From assembly GCA_003694825.1 (NCBI GenBank), contig RFJS01000206.1, forward strand, positions 1 to 10,292: DNA of 10,292 bases, given 5' to 3'. Numbering within the stretch: the stretch's first letter is position 1; each line of letters opens with the position of its first letter. The DNA is from Verrucomicrobiota bacterium (lineage in GTDB: Bacteria > Verrucomicrobiota > Verrucomicrobiia > Opitutales > Opitutaceae). The notes under the pieces are model-generated. The model searched no databases and was not told the DNA's origin. It saw only the letters and a program-made list of their open reading frames with translations. The translations under genes were made by a program, and so were the position numbers. Shown here piece after piece: positions 1-6,949 of this stretch.

Positions 1-168
1 CCACCAACGCGACGCCGCTCCCGGCACCCACTCCCCCTCCTCTTGCGGCGACCAGATATAGACCGGTATCACCGCGGCGCGCCGCCCCAGGGCGAAGGCA
101 AGCGCGGGATTGTCCGTGAGACGAAGATCCTGGCGAAACCAGACGAGCGTCGGAGAAGAATTGGGCAT
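1..168 (-). CDS. phr: Deoxyribodipyrimidine photolyase (class I CPD photolyase/cryptochrome family), N-terminal fragment
   Basis: Light-driven DNA repair flavoprotein that splits UV-induced pyrimidine dimers. Only the first 56 codons lie in the window; the gene runs off the left edge with no stop. The frame opens with MPNSSPTLVWFRQDLRLTDN, the classic photolyase start: a beta strand followed by WFRxDLRLxDNPAL at residues 10-23. The next strand reads VIPVYIW (residues 33-39), and the fragment ends in PGAASRWW (residues 49-56), which matches the conserved PGxxSRWWL segment of the antenna-chromophore (DNA_photolyase) domain. The ATG at 168 fits the normal family N-terminus, although I see no convincing Shine-Dalgarno before it. 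The gene lies 73 bases downstream of glgA on the same strand with no obvious terminator between, so the two may be cotranscribed. Whether it is a true CPD photolyase, a (6-4) photolyase or a cryptochrome cannot be decided without the FAD-binding C-terminal half. Confidence 0.9.
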   Translation of the reverse strand, partial: MPNSSPTLVWFRQDLRLTDNPALAFALGRRAAVIPVYIWSPQEEGEWVPGAASRWW

Positions 169-241
169 GGCGTCGAGCGAGACGGCCGGCGGCCGCTCCT
201 CCCCGCACTGTGCCCCCGCCCCCAGTTTGCGTAAAGCCCGC

Positions 242-1684
242 CTACACGATTTCCCGATAAAGCGCCTCGTAGGCGCGAGCCGCCTTCTCCCAGGAAAAGT
301 CGCGCCGCATACCGTTGCGGATCGCCCGCGCCATCAGCTCGCGGTTCGCATACAGATCGACCGCCCGGCGATACCCCCGGATCACGCCGCGAACGTCCGG
401 ACGCACCACGATGCCCGTTCCGTTCTCCGGATCCTCCTCGATATCCGTCACCGTATCCACGAGACCACCGACATTCGAGACGACCGGCACCGTGCCATAA
501 CGCATGGAATACATCTGATTGAGCCCGCACGGCTCGAAGATCGACGGCATGAGAAAGAAGTCCGCCCCCGCCTCGATCAGGTGACTCAGCGCTTCATCGT
601 GGCTGCTGTCGTGGTAGATATTTTCCGGATACTTCTCCCTCGCCTCCGCCAGCGCCGCCTCGTAATCGCGGTCCCCATTGCCGAGGATGACCAGCCGGAT
701 GCCCAGCTTCGCGAGCGCATCGACCGAGCCCAGCACCAGATCGATCCCCTTCTGATGGGCCAGGCGACACACCATGCCCATGAGCGGACCTTTGTCCTCC
801 GGCGCAAAACCGCAGTGCTCGAGGAGCGCGCGGCGACACACCGCCTTGCCCGAGAGATCCTCCACGGAATAGCGCGCCGGCAGATGCGGATCAGTCTCGG
901 GATTCCAGATTTCCGTATCGATGCCGTTGAGGATGCCGACCAGATCGCCCCCGCGCGAGCGCACCACGCCGTCGAGCCCCGCCCCATAAGTCGACGTGCG
1001 AATTTCGCGGGCATAATTCGGGCTCACCGTCGTGATGCGATCCGCGAAAACCAGCCCCGCCTTGAGCATGTTCATCTGCCCGTAAAACTCGACGCCCTCG
1101 ACATTGAAAAACTCGTCCGGGAGATTTGTCAGGGCAAACTCGCGCCGGGGAAACACGCCCTGAAAGGCGATGTTGTGAATGGTCAGCACCGTGCTCAGAG
1201 CCAGCGTCGTGCCCGTCTGCGCCTCGGCCGCGCGCAACAACACCGGCACCATCCCCGCCTGCCAGTCGTGGCAGTGAACGACATCGGCCTTCAGCTTGAG
1301 CAGGCGAAGGATCTCCACCACGGCCTTGTCGAAAAAGATGAACCGCGCCGCGTTGTCATCGTAGTCCATCGTCCCCACCCCGTAGGGATAGGTCCGGTCG
1401 AAAAACTCGTCACGCCGCACGACATAAAGCGTCTCCCCCGCCGCCAGATCGAGGGCGTAGACCTCGCCGCGCACATCGCGATCCCCCAGCTCGACCAGCA
1501 ACTCCAGCACCCGCCGGGCCGATGCGAAACCCGGATGCTCCATCACGGCGCGATACCCCGGGATGATCACGGACACTTTGTGCCCGAAACGCGCCAGAGT
1601 CTTCGCCTGAGAGGCAACTGAATCCGCAAGCCCACCTGTCTTGATGAACGGAAACAGCTCGCTTGCGACGTGAACAATTTTCAT
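242..1684 (-). CDS. glgA: Glycogen synthase (starch synthase, GT5 family)
   Basis: Transfers glucose from a nucleotide sugar (normally ADP-glucose in bacteria) to the non-reducing end of an alpha-1,4-glucan during glycogen synthesis in the cytoplasm. The 480-residue length is normal for GlgA. The N-terminal GT5 domain begins MKIVHVASELFPFIKTGGLA, with the nucleotide-sugar-binding KTGGLAD at residues 15-21. HCHDWQAGM (residues 137-145) is the conserved HDW active-site region. In the C-terminal GT-B domain, CRLAHQKGID (306-315) holds the catalytic Arg307 and Lys312, and FEPCGLNQMYSMRYGTVPVV (383-402) holds the conserved Glu384 and the EPCGL motif, followed by NVGGLVDTV. The start is supported by AGGAAGGA five bases upstream. 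An oddity is that the first loop reads GGLADSVASQAKTL where many relatives have GGLADVxxxLPxxL. It is divergent from rnr across 66 bases and probably leads a unit with the photolyase gene. Confidence 0.97.
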   Translation of the reverse strand: MKIVHVASELFPFIKTGGLADSVASQAKTLARFGHKVSVIIPGYRAVMEHPGFASARRVLELLVELGDRDVRGEVYALDLAAGETLYVVRRDEFFDRTYPYGVGTMDYDDNAARFIFFDKAVVEILRLLKLKADVVHCHDWQAGMVPVLLRAAEAQTGTTLALSTVLTIHNIAFQGVFPRREFALTNLPDEFFNVEGVEFYGQMNMLKAGLVFADRITTVSPNYAREIRTSTYGAGLDGVVRSRGGDLVGILNGIDTEIWNPETDPHLPARYSVEDLSGKAVCRRALLEHCGFAPEDKGPLMGMVCRLAHQKGIDLVLGSVDALAKLGIRLVILGNGDRDYEAALAEAREKYPENIYHDSSHDEALSHLIEAGADFFLMPSIFEPCGLNQMYSMRYGTVPVVSNVGGLVDTVTDIEEDPENGTGIVVRPDVRGVIRGYRRAVDLYANRELMARAIRNGMRRDFSWEKAARAYEALYREIV

Positions 1685-1689
1685 GAACG

Positions 1690-1697
1690 TCCTTCCT
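1690..1697 (-). promoter_or_regulatory. Ribosome binding site of glgA
   Basis: AGGAAGGA on the minus strand, five bases before the ATG at 1684. It is the clearest Shine-Dalgarno sequence in the window and fixes the glgA start. This matters because the reading frame stays open far upstream, through the antisense strand of rnr. Most other genes here have weak or no recognisable Shine-Dalgarno. Confidence 0.75.
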
Positions 1698-1750
1698 AAA
1701 CCGTATCGGCCCGACCGAAGGCAACACGAATTGGTCCGGCCCACCACCCT

Positions 1751-4084
1751 ATGAATCTGCGCGAAAGCATCCTGAAACGACTCGGCCAGTCCGGCTACGT
1801 CCCTGAAACTCCCGCCGAACTCGCCACCGCACTCGGCATTCCCCGCCGCCGGCGCCGGCGGCTCATCACCGAACTCAAGGCGCTCGAATCCGAGGGCGTC
1901 ATCGCCCGCGTCAAGGGCGACCGCTACTGCCTGCCCTCGGACGCCGACCTCATCACCGGCCGCATCCTCTTCCGGCAGACCGGCTCCGCCATGCTCATCC
2001 CGGAGACCGAACCGGGCCAACCCGACGCCGAGCCGATCGAAATCGCCGCCGAAGACACCGGCGTCGCCATGCACGGCGATCGCGTCGTGGTGCGCCTCAG
2101 CGACCGCCCCCGCCGCGGCCACCGCCGCGTGCCCGAGCGCATCGCCGCGCGCCGCACCGGCCGGGTCATCCGCATCCTCGAGCGCGCCCGGGACACCATT
2201 ACCGGCACCCTCCAGCGCACCCGTTACTTTTGCTATGTCGTGCCGGATGATCCGCGGCTGGTAAACGACATCTATGTCGCCGATCCGCGCGAGACCCCGC
2301 TCAAACCGCGGCCGAAGGTCGGCGACAAGGTCGTCGTGCGCCTGCAGGAGTGGACGCAGAGGCATGTCAATCCCGAGGGCGAAATCATCGAAGTGCTCGG
2401 GCGCACCCACGACCCCGACGCCGAGCTCAAGGCAATCCTTCGCAAATATAACCTCTCGCTGGAGTTCCCCAGGGCGGTGCTCGATGAAGTCGCCCAGATC
2501 CCCGACCGCGTCCGCCCCGCCGACCGGCGCAACCGGCTCGACATCCGCTCGGTCCCGACACTCACGATCGACCCGGACGACGCGCGCGATTTCGACGACG
2601 CCCTCTCCCTGGAAACGCTCGAAAACGGCGACCTGCGCATCGGCATCCACATCGCCGACGTCTCCTTCTACGTGCGGCCCGGTTCGCAGCTCGATCGCGA
2701 GGCCCAGAAACGGGGAAACTCGACCTACCTCGTCGGCACCGTCATCCCGATGCTGCCGCCGGACCTCTCCAACGGCATCTGCAGCCTCAAGGAGGGCGTC
2801 GACCGGCTCACCAAGTCCGTCTTCCTCACCTTCACGGCACGCGGGCGCCTCAAAGAAACCCGCTTCGCCAACACGGTCATCCGCAGCCGCAAGCGCCTCA
2901 CCTACAAACAGGCCTACACACTGTTGAAGGAAGACAGCAACCAGGCCTTTCGCGCCCTGCCCTCCCCGCCCGAACACCAGACGGGCTTTTCCGGTCGCGC
3001 CCCCGCCGAACTGTCCAACCGCGAAATCAACCAGCTGCGCGAGATGGTGCGCACGCTCTGGTCGGTCGCCTCGCGCCTGCGGGAGGCCCGCCTGAAGAAG
3101 GGCAGCCTCGACCTCGACATGCCGGAGACGAAAGTCTTCGTCAACGAAGAGGGCTACGCCGACCGTATCGAAAAAGTCCTTCACGACGAGAGCCACCAGC
3201 TCATCGAGGAGTTCATGCTCGCCGCCAACGAAGCGGTGGCCAAGGCCCTGCGGCGGGCCAACCTCCCCGCCATCTACCGCGTGCACGACAAGCCGGACGA
3301 AGACCGCCTCGATGAGTTGCGCGAGTTTCTCGCCACCTTCGGCGTGGAGTGCGGCGACCTCTCCGTGCGCGCCGAGATGGTCCGCACCCTCGCCAAACTC
3401 CGCGACCACCCTCAGGGCTATCTGCTGCGCACCCAGGTGCTGCGCAGCCTGAAAAAGGCCTGCTATCGCGCGCGTCCCGACGGCCACTACGGCCTGAACA
3501 AGCGCGACTACCTGCACTTCACCTCCCCGATCCGCCGCTACGCCGATCTCGTGGTGCACCGGATCTTCGTGCACCACCTCACCCGCAACCTCGGCCAGCC
3601 GCCGGTGCGCGGCGCCAAGGCCGACTATCCGATCGCCAAGGTCACCTCCATCGCCGACCACCTCAGTATCACCGAGGTCAACAGCACCGAAGCCGAGCGC
3701 GAGTCGGTGAAGGTGAAGCTGCTCGAATTCTTCGAGCGGGAGCTGAGCAAGCGTGAAAAGACCCGCTTCGAGGCCGTCATCATCGAGACGCGCAACCACG
3801 GCATGTTCGTGGAGCTGACCGAATCGATGGCCTTCGGCCTCGTGCACATCTCCACCCTTCGCGACGATCTGTATTTCCTCTCCAAAGACGGAACGGCGCT
3901 CGTCGGCCGTCGCACGAAGAAACGCTACGAGACGGGGCAGATCATCCAGGTCGTCGTCTCGAGAGTCGATCGTTTCAAACGGCAGATCGACTTCAAAGTC
4001 GCCGAAGAGCCGGCTCCGGCCGAGCGAGCACCGCGAAAGCGCGGCGAAAAGCGCGGCCGGAAGAGCCGCCGTCGGAAGCGCTGA
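1751..4084 (+). CDS. rnr: Ribonuclease R (RNase II/R family 3'-5' exoribonuclease)
   Basis: Processive, hydrolytic 3'-5' exoribonuclease that degrades structured RNA and takes part in rRNA and tmRNA-linked quality control. The 777 residues show the full RNase R order: an N-terminal winged-helix (HTH_12-type) region at about 1-65, two cold-shock/OB folds at about 68-215, the RNB catalytic domain at about 255-605, an S1 RNA-binding domain at about 668-750, and a Lys/Arg-rich tail (760-777). The catalytic acid cluster is IDPDDARDFDDA with Asp274, Asp280, Asp282 and Asp283. Tyr326 sits in the conserved NSTYLVGTVIPMLP stretch, and HFTSPIRRYADL (589-600) carries the Arg595/Arg596 active-site pair. 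Oddities: six consecutive arginines (32-37) in the N-terminal domain, and a Pro/Ser-rich spacer at about 394-425 inside RNB. The start has no clear Shine-Dalgarno, but the sequence from Met1 fits the family and no better upstream start is in frame. It is transcribed away from glgA. Confidence 0.97.
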   Translation: MNLRESILKRLGQSGYVPETPAELATALGIPRRRRRRLITELKALESEGVIARVKGDRYCLPSDADLITGRILFRQTGSAMLIPETEPGQPDAEPIEIAAEDTGVAMHGDRVVVRLSDRPRRGHRRVPERIAARRTGRVIRILERARDTITGTLQRTRYFCYVVPDDPRLVNDIYVADPRETPLKPRPKVGDKVVVRLQEWTQRHVNPEGEIIEVLGRTHDPDAELKAILRKYNLSLEFPRAVLDEVAQIPDRVRPADRRNRLDIRSVPTLTIDPDDARDFDDALSLETLENGDLRIGIHIADVSFYVRPGSQLDREAQKRGNSTYLVGTVIPMLPPDLSNGICSLKEGVDRLTKSVFLTFTARGRLKETRFANTVIRSRKRLTYKQAYTLLKEDSNQAFRALPSPPEHQTGFSGRAPAELSNREINQLREMVRTLWSVASRLREARLKKGSLDLDMPETKVFVNEEGYADRIEKVLHDESHQLIEEFMLAANEAVAKALRRANLPAIYRVHDKPDEDRLDELREFLATFGVECGDLSVRAEMVRTLAKLRDHPQGYLLRTQVLRSLKKACYRARPDGHYGLNKRDYLHFTSPIRRYADLVVHRIFVHHLTRNLGQPPVRGAKADYPIAKVTSIADHLSITEVNSTEAERESVKVKLLEFFERELSKREKTRFEAVIIETRNHGMFVELTESMAFGLVHISTLRDDLYFLSKDGTALVGRRTKKRYETGQIIQVVVSRVDRFKRQIDFKVAEEPAPAERAPRKRGEKRGRKSRRRKR
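1845..1862. repeat. Perfect 18-base GC-only palindrome inside the start of rnr
   Basis: GCCGCCGGCGCCGGCGGC equals its own reverse complement over all 18 bases. In RNA it can fold into a 7-bp G/C stem with a GCGC loop, about 95 bases after the rnr start codon. It encodes most of the Arg32-Arg37 run (CGC CGC CGG CGC CGG CGG). The symmetry may simply result from the arginine codons in a GC-rich genome; a translational role is conjecture. Confidence 0.7.
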
Positions 4085-4108
4085 GCCTCGCCGCCGCCTG
4101 CCCGACGC

Positions 4109-4144
4109 AAAACCCGGCCGACCGACTTGCGCAGCCGCGGTTTT
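4109..4144 (+). terminator. Possible intrinsic terminator after rnr
   Basis: AAAACCCGGC at 4109-4118 pairs with GCCGCGGTTTT at 4134-4144, giving a 10-bp stem with one bulged C (4138) and a 15-base loop. The right arm ends in TTTT. It starts 24 bases after the rnr stop, the usual place for a terminator, but the U run is short and part of it lies in the stem. If it works, the next gene needs its own promoter in the roughly 45 bases before 4189, or survives on read-through. Confidence 0.4.
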
Positions 4145-4188
4145 CCCGCAGGATGCCGCCTCAAGCCTCGATAACGCCTCACACAGCC

Positions 4189-4758
4189 ATGCAACACTAC
4201 AACTTCCAGAAACGGTTCAAAGACGTCTACAATCGCGCGCTCGACGCCTACCGCAGCGGTGTCCGCGATGCCGACGCGCTCCTCGACGAGGCCGACACGG
4301 CCTTTCTCGCCTCGATCGGCGCGAACGCCCAGCACATGTTTGACTACGTCGAGGACGCCCTCAACGGCGGCGAGCCGGATTTCGAGACGGCGTTGATGAT
4401 CGAAGCCGTGCGCCGGGACTACTTTCTCACCATTCAGAAGGGCGTCCCCTCGGGCAACGTGCTCGATGCCTCCACTCTCCCGGGCAAGGAGGAAGCGATC
4501 AACGGCATCGTCTGGCTGCCCCGCATCATGCCGAAGGCCCGGGCCAAGCTCAGGGGCGAGTTGCCGCCGTCGCTGATGTATTGCTGTGGTGGCGACCGCA
4601 ACTTCTTCAAGACCCACGACATTCATCCGGCGGAGTTCCTGCGCGCGGTGTGGGCCTATGAGCAGGATGACGAAAAGCTCGTGGCGTGGGTCGAAGCTCG
4701 ATCCAGGGCTACGAAGGCCCAATCGGCCTCCGCGGCCGGAAGCGCGCCCGCCGGGTAA
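4189..4758 (+). CDS. Conserved hypothetical protein with DUF5069-like C-terminal half
   Basis: A 189-residue soluble protein without signal peptide or membrane segment. Residues from about 98 to 172 resemble the DUF5069 family as I know it: a segment reading WLPRIMPKARAKLRGELP (109-126), then a Cys-containing stretch (YCCGGDRNFF, 131-140), then an acidic helix ending in DDEKLVAWVEAR (160-171). The N-terminal 85 residues are helical-looking and charged (KRFKDVYNRALDAYRSG) and I do not recognise them. The tail (172-189) is Ala/Ser-rich and probably disordered. The function of DUF5069 is unknown to me, so none is assigned. I chose Met at 4189 because MQHYNFQKRF starts a sensible helix; an in-frame ATG at 4153 would add 12 low-complexity residues and overlap the region just after the rnr hairpin. 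Neither has a good Shine-Dalgarno. It follows rnr on the same strand and converges on the phosphohexomutase gene. Confidence 0.75.
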   Translation: MQHYNFQKRFKDVYNRALDAYRSGVRDADALLDEADTAFLASIGANAQHMFDYVEDALNGGEPDFETALMIEAVRRDYFLTIQKGVPSGNVLDASTLPGKEEAINGIVWLPRIMPKARAKLRGELPPSLMYCCGGDRNFFKTHDIHPAEFLRAVWAYEQDDEKLVAWVEARSRATKAQSASAAGSAPAG

Positions 4759-4765
4759 GCGCACA

Positions 4766-4796
4766 CCAGAAGCGAAGCGCCTCCGCTTCCATCTGG
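4766..4796. other. Hairpin directly after the DUF5069-like gene
   Basis: CCAGA (4766-4770) pairs with TCTGG (4792-4796), and GAAGCG (4774-4779) pairs with CGCTTC (4784-4789) around a CCTC loop; a small internal loop (AGC against CA) separates the two stems. It begins eight bases after the stop codon. No T run follows on either strand, so it is more likely an mRNA 3' end stabiliser or a REP-like element than an intrinsic terminator. Only one copy is seen here. Confidence 0.4.
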
Positions 4797-4802
4797 AGGC
4801 CG

Positions 4803-4837
4803 AAAAAGAAAGCGCCCGCCGAGACGACGGGCGCTTT
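4803..4837 (-). terminator. Strong intrinsic terminator between converging genes, best for the leftward operon
   Basis: AAAGCGCCCG (4809-4818) and CGGGCGCTTT (4828-4837) form a perfect 10-bp stem with a 9-base loop. Read leftward, the stem is followed at once by a T-rich run (TTTCTTTTT counting the stem end), the standard intrinsic terminator form, 27 bases after the phosphohexomutase stop. Read rightward, the stem ends in TTTGTC, so it may also stop transcripts from the DUF5069-like gene, less efficiently. Confidence 0.85.
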
Positions 4838-4864
4838 GTCATCAATGGAGGCGGCGCTGCGCCA

Positions 4865-6835
4865 TCAGCTCTCGGCCCGCTCGCGGGCGTCCTCGAGGAT
4901 GGCGTCGCGGAAGGCGTTGAGGGCGGCCTCGGTATCCCGCTTCACCTTCGGAAGCTGGCGGGCGCTTTTCACGTCGGCCCGCGCGAAGAGGTAGAACTTG
5001 ATCTTCGGCTCGGTGCCGCTGCCGCGAACCGCGTAGCTGAATCCGTTGGCGAGGTCCACGAAGTAGAGATCCTGAGCGGGAATCCGCTCGCCGTCGGCGT
5101 CCTTGATCACCTGGCGGCCGAAATCGCGGAAGCCGGTGACCTTCACGCCGTTGATTTCCTTCGGCGGGTTCGAGCGATAGGTGTCGAGGATGCGCTTGAT
5201 CTTCGCGGCGCCGGCCGCGCCTTCAAAGTAGATCTGCCCGATCCCCTCCTGGAAGTAGCCATACTTCAGATAGATGGCGTCGAGGAGCTGATCGATGGTT
5301 TTGCCCTGGCGCTTGGCATCCGCCGCGAGTTCGCAGAACATCAGGCAGGCGGCGTTGCCGTCCTTGTCGCGGACGTTGTCGTTGGGCAGGTAGCCGTAGC
5401 TCTCCTCGCTGCCGAAAACGTAGAAGGTGCTGTGCTTGAGCAGAAGCCTGGCGCGGGTGGCATAGTCGGTCGCATCGTAGTCGATGGCGATGCCGGTCTT
5501 TTTCTTCAACTCCGCCTTGAGCTTCTCCTCGTATCCACGAATCTTCGACCCGATCCACTTGAAGCCGGTGAGCGTGTTGATCACCTTCAGGCCATGAGCC
5601 TTGCCGATGGCGTCCTGCAGCGGCGAGGTGACGAAGGTCTTGATGAGCGCGGCCCGCCGGGTGCCCTTCTTCGGCAGGATGCCGAGCTTTTTCATCTTCG
5701 AGATACGATACTCGGCGAGGAGTGCGCCGACCTGGTTGCCGGTGAGCAGGAGCATGTCTCCCTTTTTCGTGCGAACGGCCGTTCCCATGCGGTCGCAGTC
5801 GGGGTCGGTGCCCATGACGATGTCGGCCTTCGTGCGCCTGGCGAGCGTCACGGCGCGCGAAAGGGCTTCGGCATTCTCCGGGTTGGGCGACTTGACGGTG
5901 GGAAAGCGCGGGTCGTGCTCGGACTGGCGCTTGTCGACGCGGTAGTCGATGCCGAGCTTCTTGAGCACGGGCTCGGTGGCGATGCCGCCCACGCCGTGGA
6001 TCGGGGTGAAAACCGCCTTCAACTTCGACTTTTTGAATACAGAGGGGTCGATGACCGCGCTCTCGAGCGCGGCGTGGTAGGCGGCGTCGACCTCCTCACC
6101 GAGCACGGTGACGCGCGAGAGATCGACCTCGAGATGCTCGGCGGTGGCCGAGAGCGGAACGGCGTTGACCTCGGCGATGATGCCCTGGTCATGCGGCGGG
6201 ACGACCTGCCCGCCGTCCTGGAAATAGGCTTTGTATCCGTTGTCGTGGGGCGGATTGTGGCTGGCGGTGATGACCACGCCGCAATGCGCCTTGAGATAGC
6301 GAACACTGAAGCTGAGCTGCGGCGTCGATCGCGGCCCCGGGTAGATGAAGGCGTTGCCCCCCAGGCGGGTCCAGGTGGAGGCGGTCAGTTCGCAGAACTG
6401 ACGCGAGAAGTGGCGCACATCATGAGCGATGACGATGGTCGGGACATCCGGACGGCCGTTCTCCCGTAGCCACTTCGCGGTGTAGTTGAAGAGCCCGATC
6501 GTGGCGCGCGTGACGGTGAATTCGTTGAGCAGATTGCTGCCGACATTCGGATGCTCCGGCGTCCCTTTCTCGCTCGGGCGGCCGGTCTCGGCCTTGGTGG
6601 TGACTGCGCCGATGGTGCGCCCGCGCATGCCCCCCGTGCCGAAGGCGAGGTAGCGGTAGAAGCGATCGTTGAGCTCGTCGTAGGCCTTCTTTTTGAGCAG
6701 CTCGTCGATCGCGGCGAGCGCCCACTTCGGCAGGACGCCGGAGCTGACCCACGCCTCGAGATTCTCAACCGTGCTGTCGAGCAGCTTGCCGGTTTTTTTT
6801 GCCGTACGGATCCGTGCAAGGAGGTCTTTGGCCAT
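4865..6835 (-). CDS. Phosphoglucomutase/phosphomannomutase family protein (alpha-D-phosphohexomutase, PGM2/PgcA-like)
   Basis: Interconverts hexose 6-phosphate and hexose 1-phosphate via a phosphoserine, supplying glucose-1-P (or a related sugar) for glycogen and nucleotide-sugar synthesis. The 656 residues carry all four family loops in order: the phosphoserine loop TASHNPPHDNG (190-200, catalytic Ser192); the metal loop GTDPDCDRMG (342-351, Asp344, Asp346, Asp348); the sugar-specificity loop GSEESYGYLPND (475-486); and the phosphate-binding loop RGSGTEPKIKFY (604-615). The domain 1 start FGTGGMRGRTIG (65-76) is typical. It is about 80-100 residues longer than common PgcA proteins, mainly through an N-terminal helical extension (1-60) and lysine-rich insertions around 385-460. 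The start at 6835 (MAKDLLARIR) is preferred over an upstream in-frame start that would add 31 unlikely residues; a weak AAGG precedes it. It is last in the ftsB-pyrophosphorylase-mutase set, before a strong terminator. The substrate (glucose, mannose, glucosamine) cannot be fixed from sequence alone. Confidence 0.92.
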   Translation of the reverse strand: MAKDLLARIRTAKKTGKLLDSTVENLEAWVSSGVLPKWALAAIDELLKKKAYDELNDRFYRYLAFGTGGMRGRTIGAVTTKAETGRPSEKGTPEHPNVGSNLLNEFTVTRATIGLFNYTAKWLRENGRPDVPTIVIAHDVRHFSRQFCELTASTWTRLGGNAFIYPGPRSTPQLSFSVRYLKAHCGVVITASHNPPHDNGYKAYFQDGGQVVPPHDQGIIAEVNAVPLSATAEHLEVDLSRVTVLGEEVDAAYHAALESAVIDPSVFKKSKLKAVFTPIHGVGGIATEPVLKKLGIDYRVDKRQSEHDPRFPTVKSPNPENAEALSRAVTLARRTKADIVMGTDPDCDRMGTAVRTKKGDMLLLTGNQVGALLAEYRISKMKKLGILPKKGTRRAALIKTFVTSPLQDAIGKAHGLKVINTLTGFKWIGSKIRGYEEKLKAELKKKTGIAIDYDATDYATRARLLLKHSTFYVFGSEESYGYLPNDNVRDKDGNAACLMFCELAADAKRQGKTIDQLLDAIYLKYGYFQEGIGQIYFEGAAGAAKIKRILDTYRSNPPKEINGVKVTGFRDFGRQVIKDADGERIPAQDLYFVDLANGFSYAVRGSGTEPKIKFYLFARADVKSARQLPKVKRDTEAALNAFRDAILEDARERAES

Positions 6836-6910
6836 GGCCTTGATCAAGTGATGTCTTGCCCTCGACTCAAGGCCCAAAACGGCCGGAAGCACGTGACAGA
6901 AGGCTCCGAG

Positions 6911-6926
6911 GCGGAAGGACTTCCGC
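6911..6926. other. Small intercistronic hairpin
   Basis: GCGGAAGGACTTCCGC is a near-perfect inverted repeat: a 6-bp stem with a GGAC loop when read rightward. It lies in the 114-base gap between the pyrophosphorylase stop and the mutase start. No T run follows it in the leftward (operon) direction, so a terminator role is unlikely; it could affect mRNA processing or stability. It may also be chance in GC-rich DNA. Confidence 0.35.
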
Positions 6927-6949
6927 AATCTCGCCGCCGCCGGCGCGCC

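Noticed and set aside
110..1621. A 503-codon open frame on the plus strand opposite glgA and the photolyase start.
   Set aside because: Antisense shadow of glgA, rich in His/Arg/Ala with no domain, while the minus strand encodes an intact GT5 enzyme.
1685..1750. A sigma-70-type promoter for glgA (TTGCCT and GTTTAG on the minus strand).
   Set aside because: The match to the consensus is weak, the putative -10 overlaps the ribosome binding site, and any GC-rich spacer yields similar words.
1685..3847. The glgA reading frame stays open upstream for about 720 more codons on the minus strand, giving an apparent 1201-residue protein.
   Set aside because: The extension lies exactly antisense to rnr, whose protein shows clear conserved motifs. 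The extra sequence is low-complexity Ala/Gly/Val/Asp/Glu/Arg-rich, typical of the antisense frame of a GC-rich gene. A good Shine-Dalgarno sits just before the internal glgA ATG.
3925..4845. A 306-codon minus-strand frame across the end of rnr and the DUF5069-like gene.
   Set aside because: It overlaps two plausible plus-strand genes and the hairpins between them; its translation is low-complexity and Arg/Gly-rich without a known motif.
4586..6469. A 627-codon open frame on the plus strand opposite the phosphohexomutase gene.
   Set aside because: It is antisense to a gene with all family motifs, overlaps the end of the DUF5069-like gene and crosses the terminator at 4803-4837. Its translation shows no recognisable domain.
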